Shown: positions 55,706 through 64,000 of the stretch, in pieces | Layout: every line of letters begins with the position of its first letter | Position numbering within the stretch: the first letter of the stretch is position 1 | Origin: Incurvaria masculella | Taxonomy: Eukaryota; Arthropoda; Insecta; Lepidoptera; Incurvariidae | Assembly (NCBI GenBank): GCA_946894095.1 | Contig: OX335655.1 | Location: forward strand, 14,942,001 to 15,006,000 | Direction: 5' to 3' | Length of the DNA stretch: 64,000 nucleotides | Made by a program: the position numbers and the translations under genes | Notes under the pieces: generated by a model | What the model saw: the letters and a program-made list of their open reading frames with translations, nothing else | The model's database searches: none | What the model was told of the DNA's origin: nothing

Positions 55706-56950
55706 GACCGAGATAAATAGTCGTAACAGAAACTAAGGCTGAGATAAATAGTCGTAACAGAAATTAAGACTTACGAAAAGTAGTACTTTGTGACGTCACT
55801 TTGCATCACTTTGACATTTCGTCCATACAAAGTGTGCCGATATGACGTTACAAAGTACTACTTTTCGTTAGTCTAAGGTTGAGATAAATAGTCGTAATAT
55901 AAACTAAGACTTATGAAAAGTAGTACTTTGTGACGTCACTTTGCATCACTTTGACATTTCGTCCATACAAAGTGTGCCGATATGACGTTACAAAGTACTA
56001 CTTTTCGTTAGTCTAAGGTTGAGATAAATAGTCGTAATATAAACTAAGACTTATGAAAAGTAGTACTTTGTGACGTCACTTTGCATCACTTTGACATTTC
56101 GTCCATACAAAGTGTGCCGATATGACGTTACAAAGTACTACTTTTCGTTAGTCTAAGGTTGAGATAAATAGTCGTAATATAAACTAAGACTTATGAAAAG
56201 TAGTACTTTGTGACGTCACTTTGCATCACTTTGACATTTCGTCTATACAAAGTGTGCCAATATGACGTTACAAAGTACTACTTTTCGTTAGTCTAAGGTT
56301 GAGATAAATAGTCGTAATATAAACTAAGACTTATGAAAAGTAGTACTTTGTGACGTCACTTTGCATCACTTTGACATTTCGTCTATACAAAGTGTGCCAA
56401 TATGACGTTACAAAGTACTACTTTTCGTTAGTCTAAGGTTGAGATAAATAGTCGTAATATAAACTAAGACTTATGAAAAGTAGTACTTTGTGACGTCACT
56501 TTGCATCACTTTGACATTTCGTCCATACAAAGTGTGCCGATATGACGTTACAAAGTACTACTTTTCGTTAGTCTACGGTTGAGATAAATAGTCGTAATAT
56601 AAACTAAGACTTATGAAAAGTAGTACTTTGTGACGTCACTTTGACACATTTTGTATGGGCGAAATCTCAAAGTAATGTAAAGTGACGTCACAAAGTATTA
56701 CTGTTCGTTAGTCATAGGCCGAGATAAATAGTCGTAACAGAAACTAAGACTAACGAAAAGTAGTACTTTGTGACGTCAATTTGCATTAATTTGAGATTGC
56801 GTCCATACAAAATGTGTCAAAGTGACGTCACAAAGTACTACTTTGCGTTAGCATTAGTTTCGGTGACGACTATTTATCTCAGCCTTAGTTTATGTTACGA
56901 CTGTTTATCTCAGCCTAAGACTAACGAAAAGTAGTATTTTGCGACATTCG
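55706..56950. repeat. Array of eight 140-bp hairpin units with CRE-like sites
   Basis: GAAAAGTAGTACTTTG recurs at 55775, 55915, 56055, 56195, 56335, 56475, 56615 and 56755, exactly 140 bp apart. Each unit has a 24-base left arm ending in TGACGTCA and a right arm that inverts it with one mismatch in most units, so each can fold into a hairpin. Units are joined by GAGATAAATAGTCGTAAT. The outer edges carry GAGATAAATAGTCGTAACAG twice on the left (55710, 55741) and its inverse twice on the right (about 56868-56912). Units 4 and 5 share two private variants. Probably a MITE amplified in tandem. Confidence 0.93.
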
Positions 56951-57207
56951 AGACCGATGACGTTATGAAACTATGCGAACTAACCACATAAGTCATCGAC
57001 TGCTGCTCCCACTATGGAGACGTCGTCGTGCTGTGCCGCTGCGTTCACGGCCAAAATACCAAAGTCGAAAAGTGAACAAAAATATTATGCAGAACATTCT
57101 AATCATAAATGACTTATTGTCTTCATACTACCTAAGTTTTATAACGTTGGCATGCATTTTTATACTACATGAATTAATAAAATATAAAATGAAATAAATA
57201 AAAAATT
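56951..57207. other. Unassigned
   Basis: No recognised feature. Confidence 0.4.
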
Positions 57208-57340
57208 ACGTGTTCTTACGTGGCGTTGGAACTCGAGAAAATCAGTATGAAGCGAACTTACTCGCCGGCATTGTATGAAAAGTGGCTACGCCTCCGCCCC
57301 CAGTTGTGGTTGCTGCTTCCCTCCTTTCATGCCGGTTGAG
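57208..57340 (+). mobile_element. FB-2 truncated copy
   Basis: GTTCTTACGTGGCGTTGGAA, CTCGAGAAAATCAG, GCGAACT, CGCCGGCATTGTATG, AGTGGCTACGCCTCCGC: the loop and right arm of FB-2; left arm absent. Confidence 0.65.
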
Positions 57341-58250
57341 GCCCGATTTTATTGCATGAGACGCAGTTGGGTGACGTCGTCGGTGGGGACAATCTCGTTG
57401 GAAAACCCTTGGGCGACTTATTGAGTAGTAAATTACTTACGCCTTCGCGATATTTGGATGGATCCGAGATGAGCTCTTACCTGAAAATAGAAAACGTTAA
57501 CAATATAGCAAAGAGACCACTTATACAATATTTTTACTATACAAATGAGTAGCCTGGGTATAAGGCGATATCGTGATTGTTAAAATTGGCTTCTTTACAA
57601 AAACAATACGCGAAGTAATTTACAGAAGGCGTGTGAGCGACCATGTGGAGACGTCAAACTCTGCATTGAAGTCATTCCTGTCAGGCTTTATTTACGATTT
57701 TAAAAGAAGAAATTGTGCTCAATAATGCAGTTAAAATGGAAATGAAGTTTTCTTGAGTTTTTAAAAATCAGAAATGAAAGAATTTCCGTCGTCCCATTTT
57801 TTTTTAATTTGATTTTTAAAGACAAAGATTTTTCTGTCCTTTTTTTTAAAGACAATTTTGCCAGTGTCCAGTTGGCATCGTCGTCCAATATTTATGGGAT
57901 AAAGTTTGGCGTAAAGCAAATTTTTCGTTCCTATTTTTGGTGTTATAAAAATGTGCACACCTTCAAGTGCAGCAAAATCCGGGCAACAATATTTTGTATG
58001 AAACGTTCATCATTTAGTTCCCTCTTAAATGTGGAACAGAATAGAAAAATACAAAGTACAATGTCCGCGAAATTGACCACCAGCGCGTTCGACTCTAACC
58101 TACAAACAATACAACCGATAAGGCTCGTGAATCACTTCGAGGCGTCAGTAAAATACCCATTACTGGCCACAGTGGACTGGACGGGTGCATATCAAAGCCG
58201 GACGCCGATAGCTGACGAGACACCCACGCGAACAGTGACACGACTGAATA
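57341..58250. other. Unassigned
   Basis: A 189-codon plus frame (57809-58378) crosses into MITE-T1, which supplies its last ~43 codons. The unique part has no domain I recognise. Confidence 0.35.
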
Positions 58251-58811
58251 TTAAGGTGGCCCAACCCGGCGGGACTAACTCATTCGCGGGCACGGTACAA
58301 AACCGTACTGTTGCGCTCTGGGACCTTCTCTGTTTCAACGAAAAAGACAGGCACCGTGATGAGGATGATGATAGATGAATAGATTGCAACATGTCCATGT
58401 TGCATGAGCATGTCCACAAAAAAGACAATGTGAATAGTGTATGATTTAATAAGATTTACGAAAATATTAATTCCAAAACGACTTATGCTAAAAGTAAACT
58501 ACGACAAACCGAATAGATTATAAATCTTGATTAAATAAGCTATGTCTGATGACTAATCTTTTTAAGATATTCTTACTTTATCATTGCGTAATCCACCTCC
58601 AAAGTTATTGTATAAAACGCGCGAAAAATTCGAACTTTCGGACCTTATAACTTAGAAAGCAAACACAATTTTACAATGCCAACGGTCATCAGACATCTAG
58701 TTCGATCAAATAAAGCTATTTTGAGCAAAATTTGGGACCTCTGACAAGAAATATGGGCGTGATCTTCTTTCCCCGTTCGTATGGGGAGTTGAGCGGGATG
58801 GCCCACCTTAA
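58251..58811 (+). mobile_element. MITE-T1 copy 8
   Basis: TTAA both ends. Carries a small duplication of the ATGTCCA region near 58390-58415. Confidence 0.9.
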
Positions 58812-58956
58812 GAACACGAGAAAGAAGGATCGAATGCGCCGAATTTTAAGAGGATAATGAGGTGATCAAGGTTCATACAATGGCTAGTGCCTGTTTCCTC
58901 AGCAAACATTTTCTGATATTTTGACATTAAATAAATCAACTGAGAGCTACGTCTGT

Positions 58957-59131
58957 ACGTTTTTAGGGTTCCGTACCCAAAGGGTTCCAAGGGAACCCTA
59001 TTACTAAGCTCCCGCTGTCCGTCCATCCGTCACAGGGCTGTACCTCATAAAGTGTAATAGGTTTTTTGTGTTAAATTTTGTACGATGGTACGGAACCCTT
59101 CGCGTGCGAGTCCGACTTGCAATTGGCTGGT
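58957..59131 (-). mobile_element. MITE-G copy 6, centre deleted
   Basis: TTTTTAGGGTTCCGTACCC start, CTCCGCTGTCCGTCCATCCG, then a jump to TTTTTTGTGTTAAATTTTG and GGTACGGAACCCTTCGCG. Followed at once by copy 7 in the same orientation. Confidence 0.85.
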
Positions 59132-59417
59132 TTTTAGGGTGCCGTACCCAAAGGGTGAAAACGGAACCCTATTACTAAAACTCCGCTGTCCGTCCGCCCA
59201 TCCGTCTGTCGCAGGGCTGTATCTCATGAACCGTAATAGTTAGGCAGATGAAATTTTCACAGAGTGTGTATTTATTTTGCCGCTATAACAAATAGGTAAA
59301 ATAAAAAATTAAAGGGGTGGCCCATACAACAAACGTGATTTTTTTGTGTTAACTTTTGTACGATGGTACGGAACTCTTCGTGTGCGAGTCCGAATCGCAC
59401 TTGGCCAGTTTTTGTTC
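59131..59417 (-). mobile_element. MITE-G copy 7
   Basis: TTTTTAGGGTGCCGTACCC start, nearly complete, ends CGCACTTGGCCAGTTTTTG. Head-to-tail with copy 6, sharing the T-run at the junction. Confidence 0.88.
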
Positions 59418-59590
59418 ACTTAACCCTGTATCCATGAATACGATTTTTAGCGGCGTACATATATCACGGATATCAAAAAGCCATTTTATGGAACTTGATC
59501 ACCTCATTATCCTCTTAATAGGACAACCATGTATGTTACTAAGACACAGACTGGCCTCTGTTCTACCCACTGAGCGGGACAGGGGGTCCA

Positions 59591-59816
59591 TTCAGGGCAA
59601 GAGTGAGTTCGAGTTCGGGAGTGAGTTAACCTAAAAATAGCTGGGAAATATATTATTATTTAAATAACGGAACCGTTATTTATACTTCCAACGTATTTAC
59701 GGGACAGACCAGATTTTTACCTAACTGTAATGATGTTCAAGAAGTGTGGGAACATTGACTATTTAAAAAAGTGAGTGGATATTTAGTGACGAATTCGAAC
59801 TCACTCTTGCCCTGAA
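59591..59816. mobile_element. Small MITE, 226 bp
   Basis: Inverted termini TTCAGGGCAAGAGTGAGTTC and, at the right, GAACTCACTCTTGCCCTGAA, continuing for a few more bases (CGA.TTCG). Target duplication not clear. Confidence 0.75.
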
Positions 59817-60195
59817 CTACCCCCCACCCCAGGACTACCCGTTTCACCAGCTCTCCCCACCCTTCATTTCGATCCAAGCAGTGATTGGGCCGCACAGTTA
59901 GTTACAGGAACACTTTTCCCCACTCATCCTCCTTGCTTCGGTCTTTACGGTCTACTTGTGAATATATAAGCGCAGTAAACATTATGCATGCGAATAATAT
60001 GCGGTGATCGGCGATTGCCATCCGCGCGGTTGATTTGTGCGAATTTAATAGTCGATGGTCGGCATAATTGAATTGGAAAAGTGGGACGGGGTTGAATCAA
60101 TGTATGCTGTCGCAGAGGCGTCGCAAATTGGTTAGATACTTTATAAATACTCCTGGCGAGCGTGGTTCATCATTCCCATTCTGTGGTTCACTATT
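59817..60195. other. Unassigned
   Basis: No recognised feature. Confidence 0.4.
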
Positions 60196-60383
60196 CATCA
60201 GATATTAGAAAATCGCCGATTAAATGCCCAGGGTGTAGTAGTTTTTTTACAGTCATCACTTTTTCATAATAACACAGAACATTTAAAAAAAACTACAAAC
60301 ATGAATATCTAATTTTGTTGCAAATTAGCTCTAGAATGACCCCTTACGGGGATGTATCGAATTTCCAAACACCCTGTATATTA
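60196..60383. repeat. Dispersed repeat, copy 2
   Basis: Same family and orientation as 18330-18535, ending ACACCCTGTATATT. Confidence 0.75.
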
Positions 60384-60687
60384 GTCGGCGGTAAATATGT
60401 AACCGACCAGACTTAAAAGGCATGCCCAAACAATATCACTACCCTGCTATTTTTTCCACAGAAAATATTAAAAATAACGAGGAACCCGTTCCGAGTTCGA
60501 TAACGACGGAAGCCGCTCACAAAAAGGATAAAAATGCTCACACAAACCACGGCGAATGCATTCAACACGGCCGAGTGAGTGCATTCCCCAAACGCAGCCA
60601 CCGCGACCGCCGCTGCATTGAACCGCGCCGCACATGAGTACGGGTTACGTACACGCTGTGAGCGTTCCACGCATCGGATGCGTTTTG
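60384..60687. other. Unassigned
   Basis: GC-rich at 60560-60690 with frames on both strands (71 codons plus, 121 minus); no domain. Confidence 0.35.
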
Positions 60688-60742
60688 GACCAGGAGGTCG
60701 CGACAAGAATGGCAACGATAACGTAAATGGCTGAAACTGGGT
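60688..60742 (+). mobile_element. FB-1 end fragment
   Basis: CAGGAGGTCGCGACAAGAAT, GGCAACGATAACGTAAATGG, CTGAAACTGGG: one terminus of FB-1, cut off by the SINE-1 tail. Confidence 0.75.
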
Positions 60743-60896
60743 TTTTTTTATGCGACCTGACATGGATGGTAATACCACACAACTACCGTTATGATATTAG
60801 CCCAATACACCACGTTCCCGAAGGAATTAGGTCCCAAGCCAGGACCTTCCCTTTATGAGCACGGCTACATTGAACTGGATGGAAAACACGGACAAT
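60743..60896 (-). mobile_element. SINE-1 3' half, interrupted by LINE-C
   Basis: TTTTTTTATGCGACCTGACA through GGAAAACACGGACAAT, then the LINE-C 3' tail begins. The rest of the SINE is not found beyond the LINE. Confidence 0.82.
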
Positions 60897-62030
60897 TTAT
60901 TTATTTATTTGACAAATACATACATTTTACATAACAGGAAACCAAGGCGTAAAATGTAGCAAACTTAGTTTCAATATGGAAGAAAAAAAAAACAGACATT
61001 TAATTAACTATGGATGAGTTAACTTTCAAATAGCTTTCCAAAAATGTCGTGCACACTCTCTCAAACGTCCTTCTCAGATTTACAAACACATCACATTCAG
61101 GTGTTGACAGATGCATCGCATTGAACAGCCTCAGGACGAGACATATGGGCGACCAGTAGTGAGAGCGGGTGCGCGTCACGATCTCGGCAAACAAACGTGC
61201 GTTCCGCCGTCGAGCGTAACCATCAGGCACGTTCAGTGCTAGTACCAGCTGTAGTAAAGCTTGCGAATCAACTTTCCCAATCAGAATTTTGAAACCAAAC
61301 AGCATTAATGCCCGGGATCTCCGAAGTTCAAGTGAGTTGAAGCCCAGAATCCCGAGTAAAAATGCTGTTGGGTACATATAAGGGTAATACCCGTTTATCT
61401 GAGTATATAAAAATCTCAGGAACCTTTTTTGAATTTTCTCCAGCATGAGAATATAGTGATCCTCATGTGGAGACCAGACAATTGCCCCCGCTTCTAGCTT
61501 AGATCTGACAAGCGTATTAAACAATAATTTTAGTGCGATCGGATCCTTAAACTCTTTGGCATTTCGCAGTACGAAACCCAGCTTGCCAAATGAGGCTTTT
61601 GTTAATGCTCGTATGTGAGGATTGAAGGTGAGGTGTGCATCAAAAACAACACCGAGGTCTTTAACTTCTGTCGCCCTGGGAATTCCTTTAGCACCCAGGC
61701 GGTAGTCGTGCATCAGTGGTGTGAGTGAGCGAGTGTATGATGCTACTATACACTTTTCAGGATTAAAAGCTAGTTTGTTTGTGATGCTCCACTGATACAC
61801 TACATCAAGAGTACGTTGAATAACCTCGCAATCAGCTTCATCCTTAATACGTAAGAATAGCTTCAAATCATCAGCATATAGAAGACAGGACACCAAGCTT
61901 GTCAACCCTACAATGTCATCAATCATTATATTAAATAGGAGACTAGACAGGACTGAACCCTGACTTACTCCTGATCGGGTATTATAAGGTTCATACTTAG
62001 TTAAATAATAAGTTAAAAAATGTCATGGTG
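60897..62030 (-). mobile_element. LINE-C, 5'-truncated Jockey-like LINE
   Basis: Minus-strand 3' end: frame to 61000, a 3' UTR of about 90 bp, and an (AAAT)n tail at 60897-60910. The 5' boundary is put at about 62023-62030 because an in-frame TGA (62025-62023) precedes recognisable RT. Confidence 0.85.
61000..62022 (-). pseudogene. LINE-C reverse transcriptase, C-terminal part
   Basis: The open frame begins upstream of its first Met (61926): RSGVSQGSVLSSLLFN, an RT motif usually written GVPQGSxLGPLLF, leads directly into MIDDIVG. Catalytic box LLYADDLKLF follows (residues 15-24 counted from the Met), then FNPEKC, KDLGVVFDAHLTFNPHI, the thumb with RSKLEAGAIVWSPHEDHY and MLEKIQKRFLRFLY, and a C-terminal tail. 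No stop or shift in about 340 codons, so it is fairly young, but the endonuclease and first RT motifs are missing. It would have copied its own RNA at a nicked target. Confidence 0.9.
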
Positions 62031-62346
62031 GCCAATTTTCAAAATGTCATGAACTGCGTACACAATGAATATGTTGCATGTTTAAATGGTTACAACACTA
62101 ACGGTAACCGTTGAATGTTTGTGGCTTTAGCAACGTCACAGTGACTCAAAAAGTATCCACCGGTTCCCGAGCCCTGCACCGCGCATACCGCGCAGGATAA
62201 ATTCCCACCTGTGCACACGAATGCCTATTGGTAGGCATGCGCGAGCGCACGCACTGCACAACTACGCGCCCCAGGTGCAGGTCACCGGAGGCCGCCCTCA
62301 CGTGGGTCACCCGAGGGTCACCCGACACGGAAACAGCTTCGTTATT
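62031..62346. other. Unassigned
   Basis: GC-rich 62150-62340 (GCACACGAATGCC, CACGTGGGTCACCCGAGGG); an 85-codon minus frame has no domain. Confidence 0.35.
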
Positions 62347-62622
62347 CCAAGGAATGTGACATGAATGTATGAATAATCGACCGTGAAGCAAGGACATATT
62401 CATTAAAGAAAGATCCCTGTAAAAAGAACTACTTTACGAATATACTGCAAGGCTGGACCCGAACTAACCACATACTGGAAGGCTCGTCTAACCAATTTCG
62501 CCACCTGCTGTATACCCATAAATTGGAATTCTCCTACAGTCCCTCTTCCCGTAATCAATGATAACGGGAATGTGTCCTTGCTTCACGGTCGATTATACAT
62601 ACATACATGTCACATTCCTTGG
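62347..62622 (-). mobile_element. SINE-2 copy 4, enclosed in 54-bp inverted arms
   Basis: Arms 62347-62399 and 62569-62622 pair with about three mismatches (CCAAGGAATGTGACATG...GACCGTGAAGCAAGGACA). Between them, on the minus strand, lie an A-box-like TGGCGAAATTGGTTAGACG (62503-62485) and a B-box-like AGTTCGGGTCC (62465-62455). The acquired or duplicated inverted arm makes this look like a TIR element with a pol III promoter inside. Confidence 0.8.
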
Positions 62623-62639
62623 TATAGGCGATGTACGTG

Positions 62640-62826
62640 CCAGCATTCCGGCATTTCCTGGCAGAACACACGACGTGGGAACTGGGTGCCATGCCAGGAC
62701 ATTTCTTTCTATGATATTGCACGGCTAAATTGAAATGTTTACAATTATAAATTTCGCTTTGAGTAACTATCATTGAATGCGATGGTACCAAACCCAGGAG
62801 GAATTAAACCGAACGCGCCCACCCAG
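62640..62826 (-). mobile_element. SINE-1 fragment, diverged
   Basis: GGGAACTGGGTGCCATGCCA, GCACGGCTAAATTGAAATG, ATTGAATGCGATGGTACC, AGGAGGAATTAAACCG: inverse of the SINE-1 body. Head and tail missing. Confidence 0.7.
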
Positions 62827-63288
62827 AACACGACCGCGGCCATTGTTTCTTAACCTCGAGATCGAGACCCGGCGTCGCCTCACGAGGGTGATATAATGTA
62901 GTCGATTGTGAATGTTTCCAGTAAAAAACTGCCGGAATAAAGTGAAAGATATAACGCATCCAAGTTGGATGAAAAAGTAATGAAATAGTTATGGTATGCT
63001 TATTATTATTATTTTTGCTATTGGCCCATGCCATACCATAGATTAAATAGGACCATACGTTTCTCTGAACACCCGAAGCTTCCGGAAGCCTAATGAAAAG
63101 GATTCCTATCCTCAATTGAGTGACAAGCCCTCGCAAATTGCCGCATCCGCAAACAAATAAAGCAAAGAATGTCACCGCCATAAGCCAGTCGACGACCCTC
63201 CTCGCCTTGGACGGACCGAGCTGTTTCCACGGGAACAAAACGTACAGAGGCGGCGTATCGGCTGGTGGTGTACGAACAAACCGGGGGG
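62827..63288. other. Unassigned
   Basis: A 144-codon minus frame (62804-63238) overlaps SINE-1 at its end; no domain recognised. Confidence 0.35.
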
Positions 63289-63507
63289 GTTACCATGGTA
63301 AATATCTCGCCAGGTTAACAGCGGGTGAACAGGGAAAAGAGTGATAAAATCTGACGTTTAGTGGCATTTCCTGCCATACCAACCGGTAAGTTTCACGTCG
63401 TTTCACAGTTAGCATGGTATGAAATGCAACTAAAACTTCAGATTTAATCCATCTCTTGCCCGTTCACCTGCTATTCACCCGGCGAGTTAACTTACCACGG
63501 TCATTCA
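63289..63507. mobile_element. MITE-S copy 2
   Basis: TACCATGGTAAATATCTCGCC and GTGATAAAATCTGACGTTTA on the left, with ACTTCAGATTTAATCC and GGCGAGTTAACTTACCACGG on the right. Same layout as 1349-1564. Confidence 0.72.
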
Positions 63508-64000
63508 GTGTTCTCCCATCAAAATAGCTATCTCCTCGTTCATTTTATATGATATAAGATATGACAGAAATCTGACCGCGTTTCGGCTGATATAAAAAAC
63601 CCGAAAGTTATGTAAGAATTAGGAAATCATCGCAAATTAAACCCCGTACAGGCCCAAGGAGTAAGGAAAACCCACGCTTCGAATATAAGCGGTCAGGTAT
63701 CACTATAACGCCTTGGAGCTCATAAAAATGGTTATGAACTTACGCTAAATCAAAGAAAAGTGACAGTTTGCAGTAATTCTCATAGCTCTTCCTTCGTTTA
63801 TTTAGTTTAAGTTTTTTCAACACTGCCTTCGTTTATTATTACTGCCATCACACATCCACTTACGCAGCACAGAAACACGGCCTCACATAACACACCACAC
63901 CGTCCCCTAATCACACACACATAGGTACAAGTAGAAAACCAGCAACCTATTTATGTAGTTTATGACTAGCCACTGAGCTAGTGCCAATTGGCATGCGACA
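63508..64000. other. Unassigned
   Basis: Nothing recognised; a CA-rich stretch at 63845-63920. Confidence 0.45.

Noticed and set aside
57809..58378. 189-codon plus-strand gene
   Set aside because: Its last quarter is MITE-T1 and its start lies in AT-rich DNA; no domain in the remainder. Lysine/phenylalanine-rich content fits chance openness.
62804..63238. 144-codon minus-strand gene
   Set aside because: Ends inside a SINE-1 fragment and includes a run of N and K codons from AT-rich DNA; no domain.

Overview
The window looks like repeat-rich intergenic DNA from a lepidopteran (moth or butterfly) nuclear genome. The main clues are the (GTCY)n-carrying MITE family known from Lepidoptera, the 'catactaatattataaatgcgaaa' and 'accgacttcaaaaaaggaggagg' repeats typical of that order, BMC1/Jockey-like and RTE-like LINE debris, and an LTR element primed by tRNA-Trp. 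I found no convincing host protein-coding gene, rRNA gene or genuine tRNA gene. Almost every long reading frame is part of a transposable element or a frame I cannot support. The species cannot be named from sequence alone.

Layout. 1-5.4 kb: scattered MITEs, SINE and LINE fragments. 5406-9976: a nearly intact Ty3/Gypsy element on the minus strand (219-bp identical LTRs, 4-bp target duplication CTGC, tRNA-Trp primer site, Gag with a CHCC box, Pol broken by one extra base in a homopolymer); it resembles the CsRn1 lineage. 10-20 kb: LINE and SINE fragments, a hAT-type MITE and a dead mariner (12978-14262). 20880-22868: a 350-bp satellite, 5.7 units. 23-36 kb: foldback elements, a 3' LINE fragment, and five of the eight TTAA-flanked MITEs. 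37-53 kb: more MITEs, nested SINEs, foldbacks and an RTE-LINE tail. 55.7-57 kb: eight 140-bp hairpin units, each with a TGACGTCA palindrome. 58-64 kb: MITEs, a SINE interrupted by a Jockey-like LINE, and a tRNA-like SINE enclosed in a 54-bp inverted repeat.

Family names used below. SINE-1: one body found behind two different pol III heads, 5S-like or tRNA-like. SINE-2: a second tRNA-like SINE. MITE-T1, T2 and T3: three families bounded by TTAA. MITE-G: the (GTCY)n MITE. MITE-C: a family ending in CTGAG. MITE-S and MITE-P: small inverted-repeat families. FB-1, 2 and 3: long-inverted-repeat foldbacks. LINE-A, B and C: Jockey/CR1-like RT fragments.

How the parts relate. LINE reverse transcriptases presumably moved the SINEs, and several SINE/LINE junctions look like template-switch chimeras. 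The TTAA families carry no transposase here and depend on one elsewhere. The LTR element looks recently inserted. The mariner and the LINEs are dead. The most unusual items are the two-headed SINE-1 family, the CRE-like hairpin array, the TTAA families sharing single TTAA sites in tandem, and the homogenised satellite. All homology statements come from reading the sequence; no database search was run.
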